This document shows positions 22,341 through 30,804 of a stretch of DNA of 64,000 nucleotides, in pieces (the first letter of the stretch is position 1; each line of letters starts with the position of its first letter). A model generated the notes under the pieces. It was not told where the DNA came from, ran no database searches, and was given only the letters and a program-made list of their open reading frames with translations. This DNA is from CAVTYH01 sp963773875 (GTDB lineage Bacteria > Planctomycetota > Planctomycetia > Pirellulales > JADZDJ01): NCBI GenBank assembly GCA_963773875.1, contig CAVZCV010000019.1, forward strand, positions 62,001 through 126,000. Direction: 5' to 3'. The translations under genes were made by a program, and so were the position numbers.

Positions 22341-22637
22341 CTAGGACGGCTTGCCTTTGCCCATGGCAGATTTAATCGCGCCGACGATTGCCATCAGCAC
22401 TCCGCCGCCGATGCCGCCTGAGGCGACACTCTTCAAGATGCTTTCCAAATCGAGCGAGCCTCCCTGGGCGGCAGCACCGGTAATCAGGCTTAGCAACTGT
22501 CCGCCAATGCCACCGCCAAGAATGCCGGCAATCGAATTGCCGAGGACCCCGAGATCAAGTTTTTTGATCATTTGACCAACGATGTTTCCCCCCGCTGCGC
22601 CGCTGACAAGCTGAATGATGAGCGCCAGAATATTCAT
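22341..22637 (-). CDS. Small Gly-rich hydrophobic membrane protein
   Basis: A 98-aa protein with no family I can name. It is almost entirely hydrophobic and glycine-rich (SGAAGGN, GILGGGIGGQLL, ASGGIGGGVLMAIVGAI), suggesting two or three close-packed membrane helices with GxxxG-type contacts, and ends in a short basic tail (KSAMGKGKPS). The start ATG 22637 is supported by AAGGAG six bases upstream; the frame extends further upstream but without family features. Confidence 0.65.
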   Translation of the reverse strand: MNILALIIQLVSGAAGGNIVGQMIKKLDLGVLGNSIAGILGGGIGGQLLSLITGAAAQGGSLDLESILKSVASGGIGGGVLMAIVGAIKSAMGKGKPS

Positions 22638-22939
22638 GCGCCACTCCTTGTCGAAAGAGAAAAGAAAAGAGACTGCCGCGTATTCGCGCGGAATCTCGTG
22701 AGGCGCGATCTTGAAAAGTGCGCCCGAAGTATAAGCCCTCAAAACACAGATTGTTAGTCGTCGATTTGAGGGCGAGGATCAGGAAGCGATGTCTTCAGTA
22801 AGTTCAAATTGCTGGTTTTGACGAGATTTTCGCCCGCTGCAATTTCCATGCGGCATTGCAATGCGCTTGCACAAATCTGCGCAAGCTGAACGGGCATAAG
22901 GACGTTAAGCGCTTGCCAAGTTTGTTTTCCGCTGGCCCC

Positions 22940-22945
22940 TATAAT
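22940..22945 (+). promoter_or_regulatory. Possible -10 box for the MDR reductase gene
   Basis: TATAAT followed by G, placing a start site about 57 nt before the ATG at 23009. I see no good -35 hexamer at 16-18 nt spacing, so the call is weak. Confidence 0.3.
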
Positions 22946-23008
22946 GCTTGGTGAATGGATCGGTCCGCTGCGTTGACCGAATTATTTTGTGAACTGAGGA
23001 GGTCTTTT

Positions 23009-23998
23009 ATGCCACGCATCGTGCGATTTCACCAAACAGGCGGCCCGGAAGTTTTGAAGATCGAGAACGTCGAAGTGCCGCAGCCTGGGCCCGGCGAAGT
23101 GCGCATTTCTGTGAAGGCGCTGGGGCTGAATCGGGCGGAGGCCATGTTTCGAGTGGGCCAGTATCTGGAAGATCCTAAATTCCCGGCGCGGCTGGGCTAC
23201 GAGGCGGCCGGCGTGGTCGAAGCAGTTGGACCCGGCGTGGTAGGCATCAAACCCGGCGATGCCGTGAGCACCATTCCGATGTTTTCGCAGAATCAGTACG
23301 GGGTGTATGGCGACGTGGCGACTGTGCCGGCTGCGGCCGTCGCCAAGCATCCGTCCAATTTGTCGTGGGAGGAAGCCGCGGCCATTTGGATGCAGTATTT
23401 AACGGCCTACGGTGCGCTGATCGATATCGCGAAATTGCGCGACGGCGAAACGCTCTTAATCCCGGCGGCATCCAGCAGCGTGGGCATTGCGGCGATTCAA
23501 ATTGCCAACATGGTGGGCGCCACTCCGATTGCGCTGACGCGTAAGCACGACAAGCGCAATGCGCTGTTGAAACTCGGCGCCAAACACGTAATTGCCACCG
23601 AAGAGCAAGATTTGGTCGCGGAAGTTGGGCGCTTGACTGGCGGCAAAGGCGCGCGGGTGGTGTTCGACCCCGTCGGCGGTCCGACGATTGCGAAACTGAC
23701 GGCTGCGATGGCCGAGCACGGCATTTTGTTTTTGTACGGCGCACTAAGCACTGAGCCAACTCCGTTGCCGCTGTTTGAGGTGCTGAGCAAAATGCTGACG
23801 ATTCGCGGCTATGTGCTCTTCGAAATCGCCGGCGATCCCGCGCGACTGGCGCGCGGCAAAGAGTTTGTCACGGGCGGCCTGGCCTCCGGCAAATTTAAAC
23901 CGGTGATCGCAAAAACATTCCGCCTGGACGAGATCGTGGCAGCGCACCGCTATTTGGAATCGAATCAGCAGATCGGCAAGATTGTGGTGACGGCGTGA
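23009..23998 (+). CDS. Zinc-independent MDR-family quinone oxidoreductase-like protein
   Basis: Medium-chain dehydrogenase/reductase of 329 aa, probably NADPH-dependent. The N-terminal GroES-like half has GGPEVLKIENV and the LGYEAAGVVEAVG segment; the Rossmann half has AASSSVGIAAIQIA, in which the usual GGVG is changed to SSVG, and LGAKHVI. The structural-zinc cysteine set of alcohol dehydrogenases is absent, which favours the quinone oxidoreductase branch. The start is fixed by GAGGAGGT five bases upstream of ATG 23009. It stands alone between a divergent small membrane gene and the DUF1549 gene. Confidence 0.85.
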   Translation: MPRIVRFHQTGGPEVLKIENVEVPQPGPGEVRISVKALGLNRAEAMFRVGQYLEDPKFPARLGYEAAGVVEAVGPGVVGIKPGDAVSTIPMFSQNQYGVYGDVATVPAAAVAKHPSNLSWEEAAAIWMQYLTAYGALIDIAKLRDGETLLIPAASSSVGIAAIQIANMVGATPIALTRKHDKRNALLKLGAKHVIATEEQDLVAEVGRLTGGKGARVVFDPVGGPTIAKLTAAMAEHGILFLYGALSTEPTPLPLFEVLSKMLTIRGYVLFEIAGDPARLARGKEFVTGGLASGKFKPVIAKTFRLDEIVAAHRYLESNQQIGKIVVTA

Positions 23999-24021
23999 AT
24001 GTCGGCGACTTTTTCCACACT

Positions 24022-24154
24022 TTAGCCCCCGGCCAGTGGCCGGGGGAATCCGCCCTCCACTTCGTGGCGCGCTTTGAATCGGCGTGATGGGGAACGATTT
24101 GCAACCGTGTCAGAGCGCTGCGTCGTCAGCCCTCGGCCATTGGCCGGGGGCTAA
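24022..24154. repeat. Pair of inverted REP-like palindromes
   Basis: TTAGCCCCCGGCCAGTGGCC (from 24022; 9-bp stem 24026-24046) and, about 80 bp on, CCCTCGGCCATTGGCCGGGG with GGCTAA (24130-24154) are inverted copies of one palindrome. The arrangement resembles a two-REP mosaic element and could also terminate the upstream gene. Confidence 0.55.
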
Positions 24155-24244
24155 TGCGGATGCATGCTGCACAGCGGCAGCGTTCATGGCATAATGGGAG
24201 CCGGCTTGCGGAAAGAGGACCAGGGGGAAATTCTATGGTGTGTC

Positions 24245-25837
24245 ATGCGATCTGTTTTTTGTGCTGCGCTCGTAATGGCATTTTGTGCCCCGGTTTGGGC
24301 GGATGAAAGTTCAGCGCTGGCGCTCAAACGTCCGGAATTGCCGCCGGCGGTGGAAGGGCGCGAGCAGCCGGTCGATCGCTTTGTCGCGGCTTACCTCACG
24401 CAACACGGCGTCGCGTTTCCGCCGCCCGTGGACGATGCCACGTTTGCCCGGCGAGTTTATCTCGATCTTGTGGGTCTCTTGCCGACGCCGGAGCAGCTTG
24501 CCTGTTTTCAGGACGATAACTCTGCCGACAAGCGAGAGCGGCTGGTCGATGAGCTTCTGGCAAACGACGTGGGTTATGCCGATCACTGGATGACGTTCTG
24601 GAACGATTTGCTGCGCAACGACTACGCCGGCACTGGCTACATCGACGGTGGCCGCACGCAGATCAGCGAGTGGCTGTACGATTCGCTCGTGAAGAACAAA
24701 CCCTACAACGAATTCGTGCACGAACTGATTGCGCCGACCAAGCGGTCGGAAGGTTTTATTAAGGGCATCAAGTGGCGCGGCAATGTGAATGCGGCGCAGT
24801 CGGTGGAATTGCAGTTCGCGCAAAATGTGGGCCAGGTATTTTTGGGAGTCAATTTGAAGTGCGCCTCGTGCCACGATAGTTTCATCGACGATTGGAAGCT
24901 AAGCGATTCCTGGGGCCTGGCGGCGGTGACGGCCGATCACGAACTAGAAATGTTCCGTTGCGACGTGCCGACCGGCAAGAAGGCGTCGCCGGCGTTCATC
25001 TTCGCCGATCTGGGGTCGATCGACGCCAGCTTGTCGCGCGGGGAGCGGCTCAAGCAACTGGCCGATTTGATTACCGACCCGCGCGATGGCCGGTTGCCGC
25101 GCACGCTGGTGAATCGGGTGTGGCATCGCCTATTGGGTCGCGGCATTGTGCATCCGGTCGATGCGATGGATGGCCCGCCGTGGAGTGCAGAACTGCTTGA
25201 TTACCTGGCCTGCGAGTTTGTCGACAGCGGGTACGACGTGCGCAAACTGCTGCGATTGATTGCTACGTCGCAGATCTATCAAGCCAAATGCGTTGAGCCG
25301 GCAAAAGAAACCGATGCCGATGCGGCGGCATTCCGCGGTCCGATCGCGCACCGCATGACGGCCGAGCAATTTCTGGATGCCTTGTGGCGAATCACCGGCA
25401 CAACGCCGTCGCGGCCGAAGAAAGCATCGGATGCGAAGCAGTTTCCCTGGTCGCTCATTTCGCGCGGCGACGAACCAGTTGGCGCAGCCTTGCTCAAATC
25501 GGATCTTTTGATGCGCAGCCTGGGCCGGCCTAACCGCGAGCAAGTAGTGACCACGCGGCCGGAGGATTTGAGCACACTGCAGGCGCTCGATCTGACGAAT
25601 GGGCCCACGATGTCGGACCTGGTAGCCAAAGGCGCCGCGAATTGGCGGAACGATCATCCCGATCAATCGGCCGATGAAACGATCAACGTGTTTTACGAGA
25701 CTACGCTCTGCCGCAAACCGACGGCCACGGAACTGGCGACCGCGAAAGAAACCATCGGCGATCCGGCGACCGAAGATGGCCTGGCCGATTTCATTTGGTG
25801 TTTAGTGATGCTTCCGGAGTTTCAATTGGTGAAGTGA
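24245..25837 (+). CDS. DUF1549 (PSCyt2) domain secreted protein
   Basis: Planctomycete-type exported protein of about 530 aa. It starts with a signal peptide (SVFCAALVMAFCAPVWA), then the DUF1549 signature (DRFVAAYL, FARRVYLDLVGLLPTPEQ, DHWMTFWNDLLRNDY) with the CASCHD motif near residue 210, then a DUF1553-type C-terminal half (LPRTLVNRVWHRLLGRGIV). The CxxCH-like motif suggests heme or metal contact. The DUF1501 gene follows immediately, the standard arrangement of this pair. The biological reaction of the family is unknown; polysaccharide degradation or surface chemistry has been proposed by others from context. Confidence 0.88.
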   Translation: MRSVFCAALVMAFCAPVWADESSALALKRPELPPAVEGREQPVDRFVAAYLTQHGVAFPPPVDDATFARRVYLDLVGLLPTPEQLACFQDDNSADKRERLVDELLANDVGYADHWMTFWNDLLRNDYAGTGYIDGGRTQISEWLYDSLVKNKPYNEFVHELIAPTKRSEGFIKGIKWRGNVNAAQSVELQFAQNVGQVFLGVNLKCASCHDSFIDDWKLSDSWGLAAVTADHELEMFRCDVPTGKKASPAFIFADLGSIDASLSRGERLKQLADLITDPRDGRLPRTLVNRVWHRLLGRGIVHPVDAMDGPPWSAELLDYLACEFVDSGYDVRKLLRLIATSQIYQAKCVEPAKETDADAAAFRGPIAHRMTAEQFLDALWRITGTTPSRPKKASDAKQFPWSLISRGDEPVGAALLKSDLLMRSLGRPNREQVVTTRPEDLSTLQALDLTNGPTMSDLVAKGAANWRNDHPDQSADETINVFYETTLCRKPTATELATAKETIGDPATEDGLADFIWCLVMLPEFQLVK

Positions 25838-25854
25838 CGACTCAACGGAATGAA

Positions 25855-27330
25855 ATGATGAGCACGATCTATACACGCCGCGATTTTTTGAAGACCGCAT
25901 CGGTTGCGACGATGTCAGCGCTCGCCGCAGGATCGCCGCGCATTTGGGCTGGCGAAAACGCGGCGAGCAAAGACGAAGCAGCGCCGTCGATCAATGCGCC
26001 GAAAGCCACGGCCGATACGCTCATCTTGCTCTGGATGGCCGGCGGCATGGCGGCGCCGGAGACGTTCGATCCCAAACACTATGCGCCGTTTGAAGTCGGC
26101 CTGCCGGTCGAAAAAGTGATGAGCACGTTTCCGGCGATCGACACGGCGGTTGATAACATCAAAATTTGCGAAGGGCTCGAGAACATTGCCAAGGTGATGG
26201 ACCGGGCAACGCTCATTCGTTCCCACGTGCTGCCGGATCTGGGGCACATTTTGCATTCGCGACATCAATTTCATTGGCACACCGGCTACGTGCCGCCGCA
26301 GACCGTGGCGGCGCCGCACATCGGGGCGTGGATCGCCAAACTGCTGGGGCCAAAGAATCCGGCGATCCCAGCGTTCATCGATATCGGCCAGCAGCTCGAC
26401 AACAACGGCGAGAAAGAAGAGCTCAAAGCTTTTCACACCGCAGGCTTCCTGGGCACGGAATTTGGCCCGTTCGCGTTGCCGTTTCCGGAGCAGGCCATCG
26501 ATGCCGTGCGTCCGCCGAAGGGGATGACGCCGGAGCGGTTCGAAGCTCGATATCGGCGTTATAAAGAGCTGGTACAGCAAAGTCCGCTGAGCGAGTATGG
26601 TAGCGCGTACCAGCAGGAATCGATGTTGCGCTCGATGGAGAATGCGCATCGGTTGCTCAGCTCGCCCGACGCGAAAGCGTTTGATCTGACGCTGGAGCCG
26701 AAGGAGAGTTACGAAAAATACAACACGGGCCGATTTGGTCAGGGTTGCCTGTTGGCTCGGCGATTGACAGAGGCCGGCGCGAGGTTCATTGAAGTGACGA
26801 CCGAGTACATTCCGTTTTTGAACTGGGACACGCACGAGAATGGCCACGCCACAACCGAGCGGATGCACAAGGAAATCGATCAGCCGGTGGCGCAGCTTAT
26901 TTTGGACCTCGAAGAACGCGGCCTGTTGGATCGCACGCTCGTGGTGCTGGCTAGCGAATTCAGCCGCGACATGATGATTGAAGGCGTGCCGGGCAGCAGC
27001 GCGAAAGATCAATCGCGCGCGAAGACCGATATATTGAAGCAGCCGATTCATTACGGGCTGCACCGCCACTTCACCGGCTCCAGCAGTGTCGTGATGTGGG
27101 GCGGCGGAATCAAACGCGGATTCCTATACGGCGAAACTGCCGACGAACGGCCGTGCCTGGTGACCGATAAAGCGAAAGAAATTTCCGTTTCAAATTTGCA
27201 CTCCACGATGCTGGCGGCGCTGGGCATTTCGCCGCGCACGGCGCTCGAGATCGAAAAGCGTCCGTTCTACGTGACGCAAGACGGCAAAGGCGAACCGGTG
27301 CGGGAGCTGTTTGCGAAGTCGCCGGTGTGA
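25855..27330 (+). CDS. DUF1501 domain protein with Tat signal
   Basis: Exported protein of about 490 aa in the DUF1501 family, distantly alkaline-phosphatase/sulfatase-like. The N-terminus has a twin-arginine signal (TRRDFLKTASVATMSALAAG). Family motifs include LLWMAGGMAAPETFDPK, RFGQGCLLARRLTEAGARFIEV, WDTHENGH, and VVLASEFSR. The start is one of two adjacent ATGs, 25855 or 25858. It lies 17 bp after the DUF1549 stop, so the two are surely co-transcribed. It is probably folded with a metal cofactor before Tat export, which is inferred from the signal type. Confidence 0.88.
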   Translation: MMSTIYTRRDFLKTASVATMSALAAGSPRIWAGENAASKDEAAPSINAPKATADTLILLWMAGGMAAPETFDPKHYAPFEVGLPVEKVMSTFPAIDTAVDNIKICEGLENIAKVMDRATLIRSHVLPDLGHILHSRHQFHWHTGYVPPQTVAAPHIGAWIAKLLGPKNPAIPAFIDIGQQLDNNGEKEELKAFHTAGFLGTEFGPFALPFPEQAIDAVRPPKGMTPERFEARYRRYKELVQQSPLSEYGSAYQQESMLRSMENAHRLLSSPDAKAFDLTLEPKESYEKYNTGRFGQGCLLARRLTEAGARFIEVTTEYIPFLNWDTHENGHATTERMHKEIDQPVAQLILDLEERGLLDRTLVVLASEFSRDMMIEGVPGSSAKDQSRAKTDILKQPIHYGLHRHFTGSSSVVMWGGGIKRGFLYGETADERPCLVTDKAKEISVSNLHSTMLAALGISPRTALEIEKRPFYVTQDGKGEPVRELFAKSPV

Positions 27331-27358
27331 TTCGCCGGCCTCTCCAAATCTCGGTGCA

Positions 27359-27808
27359 TCACGCGCTGGCTTTCGGCGCGTTTTGTTTCAGCAGATCGCG
27401 AATTTCTGTCAGCAGCAATTGATCTTTGGTCATCGGCGGCGCGGCGGCTTCTTCTTTTTTGGCCCGCATCAGCCAGGCGAGGAATTTCTTGATGAAGATG
27501 AACAGCACGAAGGCCACGATCAGGAAGTTGACGACCTCGCCCAAGAACTTACCGAAGGGGATCGTCACGCCGTTCAGTTGAAACTGCCAGCCGACGTAGC
27601 CATGCTCTCCGGGCAGCACGACGGAGATGAGCGGCATGATGATGTTATCGACCAGCGATTTGATAATCGCCCCGAACGCGGCTCCGATGATAACGCCGAG
27701 GGCCAAATCGACCACGTTGCCTTTAAAGGCGAAGCTTTTGAACTCGTCCAAGAACGAGCCAACTTTCTTCGCTGGCTCGAACGTTTCCAGCTTGCTTCCC
27801 AGAGACAT
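27359..27808 (-). CDS. mscL: Large-conductance mechanosensitive channel MscL
   Basis: Homopentameric channel that opens on membrane tension to release solutes in osmotic downshock. The 149-aa protein has the hallmark first helix DEFKSFAFKGNVVDLALGVIIGAAFGAI, the periplasmic loop with LNGVTIPFGKFLGEVVNFLIVAFVLF, and a C-terminal helix ending LLTEIRDLLK. GAGGA lies 8 nt before ATG 27808. The family start usually lies closer to the first helix, so about 12 extra N-terminal residues (MSLGSKLETFEPAKKVG) are a minor oddity. It converges with the DUF1501 gene. Confidence 0.95.
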   Translation of the reverse strand: MSLGSKLETFEPAKKVGSFLDEFKSFAFKGNVVDLALGVIIGAAFGAIIKSLVDNIIMPLISVVLPGEHGYVGWQFQLNGVTIPFGKFLGEVVNFLIVAFVLFIFIKKFLAWLMRAKKEEAAAPPMTKDQLLLTEIRDLLKQNAPKASA

Positions 27809-27892
27809 CGTTTCGTCCTCAACGGGTAAACGTAACTGTCGAAAAGGCACTCGGCGAGCTCGATTCGACTGCGGGTTGAAACTCACGCGCAA

Positions 27893-28139
27893 AGCGCGGC
27901 CATTGTAGGAAACGGGGTAAATAGCGCCAAACCGCGGTGGTGGGCGGGGATCTGGCCCGTTCCAAGGCGAGGCCTAGCGAGGATCGGCTAAATGGAACGG
28001 AGAAAGGGCGATTTTCTCTAAATCTGGCAGTTTTGCCGCCGAAGTCTCAGTTTTGGAAAGGAATCGCAAACCTAGACAAATGAGGTTGTAACAAAGCCGG
28101 CGACCTTACGCTCCACATGAGTAGAAAGGAGCGTGGATC
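27893..28139. other. Intergenic region with CCGTTCCA/TGGAACGG inverted repeat
   Basis: An 8-bp inverted repeat at 27957-27964 and 27993-28000 surrounds GGCGAGGCCTAGCGAGG. No gene is supported in this stretch. Confidence 0.35.
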
Positions 28140-28253
28140 ATGCCAGATGGAACCCGAAATCGCCGCTTTTCAGAAAACGCCGCCAAACGTCAGTGGTACG
28201 CCAAGCACCGTGCGGTACGTTTCAGCCGCCGCTTCGGACTGGCCAATGGCTAA
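28140..28253 (+). CDS. Possible 37-aa basic protein
   Basis: A short frame starting ATG 28140 with AAGGAG eight bases upstream encodes MPDGTRNRRFSENAAKRQ and then WYAKHRAVRFSRRFGLANG. The product is strongly basic (ten Arg or Lys) and has no signal or membrane segment. I recognise no family. Good initiation context is the only positive evidence, so this is tentative. Confidence 0.35.
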   Translation: MPDGTRNRRFSENAAKRQWYAKHRAVRFSRRFGLANG

Positions 28254-28500
28254 CTGGCCTGCTCTTTTTCTTCTCGCGAAAAGCCGCGGGAATCTTCGAT
28301 AGCATCGCCCCTTGGCCGGCGAAGCAAAGCCATCCAGGTCGCCAGTGTTTTCTCGCCGCGGGGCATTGCGAAAATTCAACACTGGCAGTGATCGCATGTT
28401 CGCCTCGCCAGCAACGATTACGCAACCGGCTGAGTCAGCGCAACCCACCTCTATTGCCTGTTGCGAAAAGGCAACGTCGGCTTGCCACAACCTGTGCTGC

Positions 28501-28516
28501 TGGCACGCGAAGTGCA
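28501..28516 (+). promoter_or_regulatory. Sigma-54-type promoter
   Basis: TGGCACGCGAAGTGCA has the GG (-24) and GC (-12) doublets separated by exactly ten bases and matches TGGCAC-N5-TGCA closely. Transcription would start near 28527, about 117 nt before the YYAPTTA protein gene. No sigma-54 activator gene is in the window. Confidence 0.5.
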
Positions 28517-28643
28517 ATTAAATTTGCTTCCAGAGAGTTTCAGTGACATAGTTGCCTAGGTAGAATGGAACGCACTACCCCTTTTCTTCTTTAACTCACT
28601 TTTAACTCACTCGAATTTTGACGCAGCAAATTGGAGGTGCACG

Positions 28644-29133
28644 ATGAAACGCATTATTCAGGCTCTGGCGGCAGTGGCAATCGTCATGTTTGTAGCAGCA
28701 GGCGCAAGCACAGTGCTGCGGCGCTGCAGTCGCCGCGCCGGTCACGACCGCTTACTATGCACCTGCAGTGGTGCCAAGCACAACGGCGTCCGTCGTCACA
28801 GGCTCGCCGATGCCGTCGACGGTTACCTCGTACTATCCGACATCGACCGTTGCGTATTACGCTCCAACGGCCGTTGTTGAACCCGTGACCACTTACTACG
28901 CACCAACGCCGGTCACCGCTTACTACGAACCAACGACTGCGTATTACGCTCCGACCACTGCGTACTACGCACCAACGACTGCGTATTACGCGCCGACCAC
29001 AGCCTATTACGCACCAACCACTGCGTACTATGCACCGGCGGCCGTCTATTCGCCGGCGGTTGTCAATGCGTATTATCCGGGCTACTACCGCTATCGCGTG
29101 CCGGGTCAGCCGATTCGCAATCTGTTCCGCTAG
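28644..29133 (+). CDS. Secreted YYAPTTA-repeat protein (one frameshift)
   Basis: Low-complexity exported protein of about 160 aa. ATG 28644 (GGAGGTG seven bases upstream) starts a signal peptide (MKRIIQALAAVAIVMFVAAG). A one-base shift near nt 28715 leads into AAVAAPVTTAYYAPAVVPS and then tandem copies of TTAYYAP, encoded by 21-bp repeats at about 28930-29035. The tail is VNAYYPGYYRYRVPGQPIR. Tyr/Pro-rich repeats of this kind suggest an extracellular, self-associating or wall-associated polypeptide; no function is known. A sigma-54-like site lies upstream and a strong terminator downstream. Confidence 0.7.
28925..29036 (+). repeat. 21-bp coding tandem repeat (TTAYYAP units)
   Basis: About five copies of a 21-bp unit beginning ACGACTGCGTATTACGCACC (with synonymous differences) inside the secreted-protein gene. 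Third-position variation between copies shows selection on the heptapeptide rather than a recent slip. Confidence 0.75.
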
Positions 29134-29204
29134 GATGACTGCGAATTCCAAAAACAATTTGTGTCCAGCAAAACGTTTCGATAAAATTTCATAAAAACAT
29201 TCAG

Positions 29205-29240
29205 CGAGACTCGGGATTTTCCCGAGTCTCGTTTTATTTT
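29205..29240 (+). terminator. Rho-independent terminator
   Basis: A 12-bp perfect stem CGAGACTCGGGA/TCCCGAGTCTCG with a 3-nt loop, followed by TTTATTTT. It closes the YYAPTTA protein transcript. Confidence 0.85.
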
Positions 29241-29353
29241 GCACCCACCGGTTCTTGCAGTGAATCCCGCTACAGTGCATCATCACTCTTCGGGCCAAGC
29301 CTTACAATCTGGCGGCTAGTTTTCACGGATCACGGTTGTCTTCATACGCACAC

Positions 29354-30346
29354 ATGCCTCGTTACCGGGTTGTCATTACCGATTTCGTCAACGGTTCTCT
29401 GGACCCGGAAAAGAAGTATCTGGGCGATATCGCCGACATTGCGGCGCTGGGCGCCACGAGCGAGGAAGAACTTGTTGGCAAGGTCGAAAACGCGGACGCG
29501 GTGTTGATGTTTCACAGTTTCAGCATAAGCCGGCTGACCATCGAGCGCCTCCAGAATTGCAAAGTGATTGTGCGCTGCGGCGTGGGCTTCGATAACGTCG
29601 ATTGCCAGTTCGCGCGCAGCCGCGGCATTCCGGTTGTCAATATTCCGGATTATGGCACAGAAGACGTTGCCGACAGCGCCCTGGGCATGGTTTTGTGCGT
29701 GGCTCGCGGCATCGCTCCGCAGAATTCCCAATTGCGGGCCGGTCACGGCGAGTGGCATTACACTTCCATCGCGCCACTCCATCGGCTGCGCGATCGTGTA
29801 TTTGCGATTGTCGGCCTCGGGCGCATTGGCACCGCCACGGCACTGCGTGCGAAGGCCTTTGGAATGGACGTGGTGTTTTACGACCCGTACTTGCCTGATG
29901 GCCGCGATAAGTCGCTAGGCATCCGCCGCGTCGAGTCGATGGACGATCTGCTGCGTCAGGCGCACATACTGAGTTTGCACTGCCCGCTGACCGAGGAAAC
30001 TCGCAATATGATCAACGCCCGTACGCTGGCGTTGCTTCCCCGCGGGGCGTTTTTGGTGAACACCGCTCGTGGGGCGATTGTCGACACCGCGTCGATTCCG
30101 GAAGCTATTGCCAGCGGCCAATTGGCCGGCGCCGCGCTCGATGTGATTCCGAAAGAACCGCCGTGCGATAACGATCCGCTGGTGCTGGCTTGGCGCAATC
30201 CTTCCCATCCCGCGCACCACCGTCTGCTCATCAATCCACACTCGGCTTTCTACACCGAGCAAGGTTTCACCGACATGCGCACCAAAGGCGCCGAAGCCGC
30301 CCGGCGGGCGCTACTAGGGCAACCACTGCGGAATGTGGTGAATTGA
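29354..30346 (+). CDS. CtBP-like D-isomer-specific 2-hydroxyacid dehydrogenase
   Basis: NAD-dependent dehydrogenase of 330 aa in the D-2-hydroxyacid family. The nucleotide fold shows GLGRIGTATALRAKAFGM, and the catalytic triad is visible: Arg in NTARGAIVD, Glu in DVIPKEPP, His in NPHSAFYTEQ. The FYTEQ and DYGTEDVADSALGMVL motifs resemble the C-terminal-binding-protein branch more than phosphoglycerate dehydrogenase; substrate is not assignable. A TTG upstream is possible, but ATG 29354 (MPRYRVVITDF) begins exactly at the family's first strand. It is monocistronic and followed by a hairpin. Confidence 0.87.
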   Translation: MPRYRVVITDFVNGSLDPEKKYLGDIADIAALGATSEEELVGKVENADAVLMFHSFSISRLTIERLQNCKVIVRCGVGFDNVDCQFARSRGIPVVNIPDYGTEDVADSALGMVLCVARGIAPQNSQLRAGHGEWHYTSIAPLHRLRDRVFAIVGLGRIGTATALRAKAFGMDVVFYDPYLPDGRDKSLGIRRVESMDDLLRQAHILSLHCPLTEETRNMINARTLALLPRGAFLVNTARGAIVDTASIPEAIASGQLAGAALDVIPKEPPCDNDPLVLAWRNPSHPAHHRLLINPHSAFYTEQGFTDMRTKGAEAARRALLGQPLRNVVN

Positions 30347-30362
30347 GTTTGCTCTGTTCATC

Positions 30363-30383
30363 TCGCATTCAAATGCGATTTTC
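30363..30383 (+). terminator. Weak terminator after the dehydrogenase
   Basis: TCGCATT-ca-AATGCGA stem followed by TTTTCT. The loop is only two bases, so the helix would open at the top. It separates the dehydrogenase from the riboswitch promoter. Confidence 0.4.
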
Positions 30384-30391
30384 TCGGCTAG

Positions 30392-30420
30392 TTGACAATC
30401 GCATTTTCCACCGCTAGATT
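30392..30420 (+). promoter_or_regulatory. Sigma-70 promoter for the cobalamin-riboswitch operon
   Basis: A perfect -35 box TTGACA (30392-30397), a 17-nt spacer and -10 TAGATT (30415-30420, four of six matches). Transcription would start near 30427, a few bases before the aptamer. Confidence 0.6.
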
Positions 30421-30431
30421 CCCATTTACGT

Positions 30432-30640
30432 GTGTTGGTGGTTGGCTGGAAGCGTCTTGTTCTGGCCGACAAACAGGGAACTCCGGTGCAATTCCGGGAC
30501 GGCCCCGCCGCTGTAACCGAGCGGAAACGCACGTCGCTTTTTTTGATGCCATTGTGATCGCCCGCCGAGTTTTTCGGCCCGCGAATCACGAGAAGGCGAT
30601 AGCGGCGTGCCAGCTCGGAAGTCAGAAGACCTACCAATGC
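30432..30640 (+). ncRNA. Cobalamin (B12) riboswitch
   Basis: The conserved AdoCbl/MeCbl aptamer core is plain: AACAGGGAACTCCGGTGCAA, then TTCCGGGACGGCCCCGCCGC with TGTAACCGAGCGG, and the 3' segment AGTCAGAAGACCTACC. A long variable arm (about 30540-30600) separates the two. It has its own promoter and lies about 160 nt before the DUF1559 gene. No synthesis or BtuB-type transport gene follows; the controlled genes are a prepilin-like and a PEP-CTERM protein. I cannot identify the expression platform with confidence, so repression by B12 is inferred from the class. Confidence 0.9.
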
Positions 30641-30804
30641 GGTTTGTGCCCAAGGTGCTGCGAGGGACGGCACGGGCTCACGATGCTATTTGACAAGGAA
30701 TTGCGGCTGGGTTGTGCGTGACGTGGAACATTTGACGATGCGCTGAACCTTGCGTATCGCACTTCGTTCCGTCGTCGGTCGCGCGCCACGTTGCCACTTG
30801 TTCG

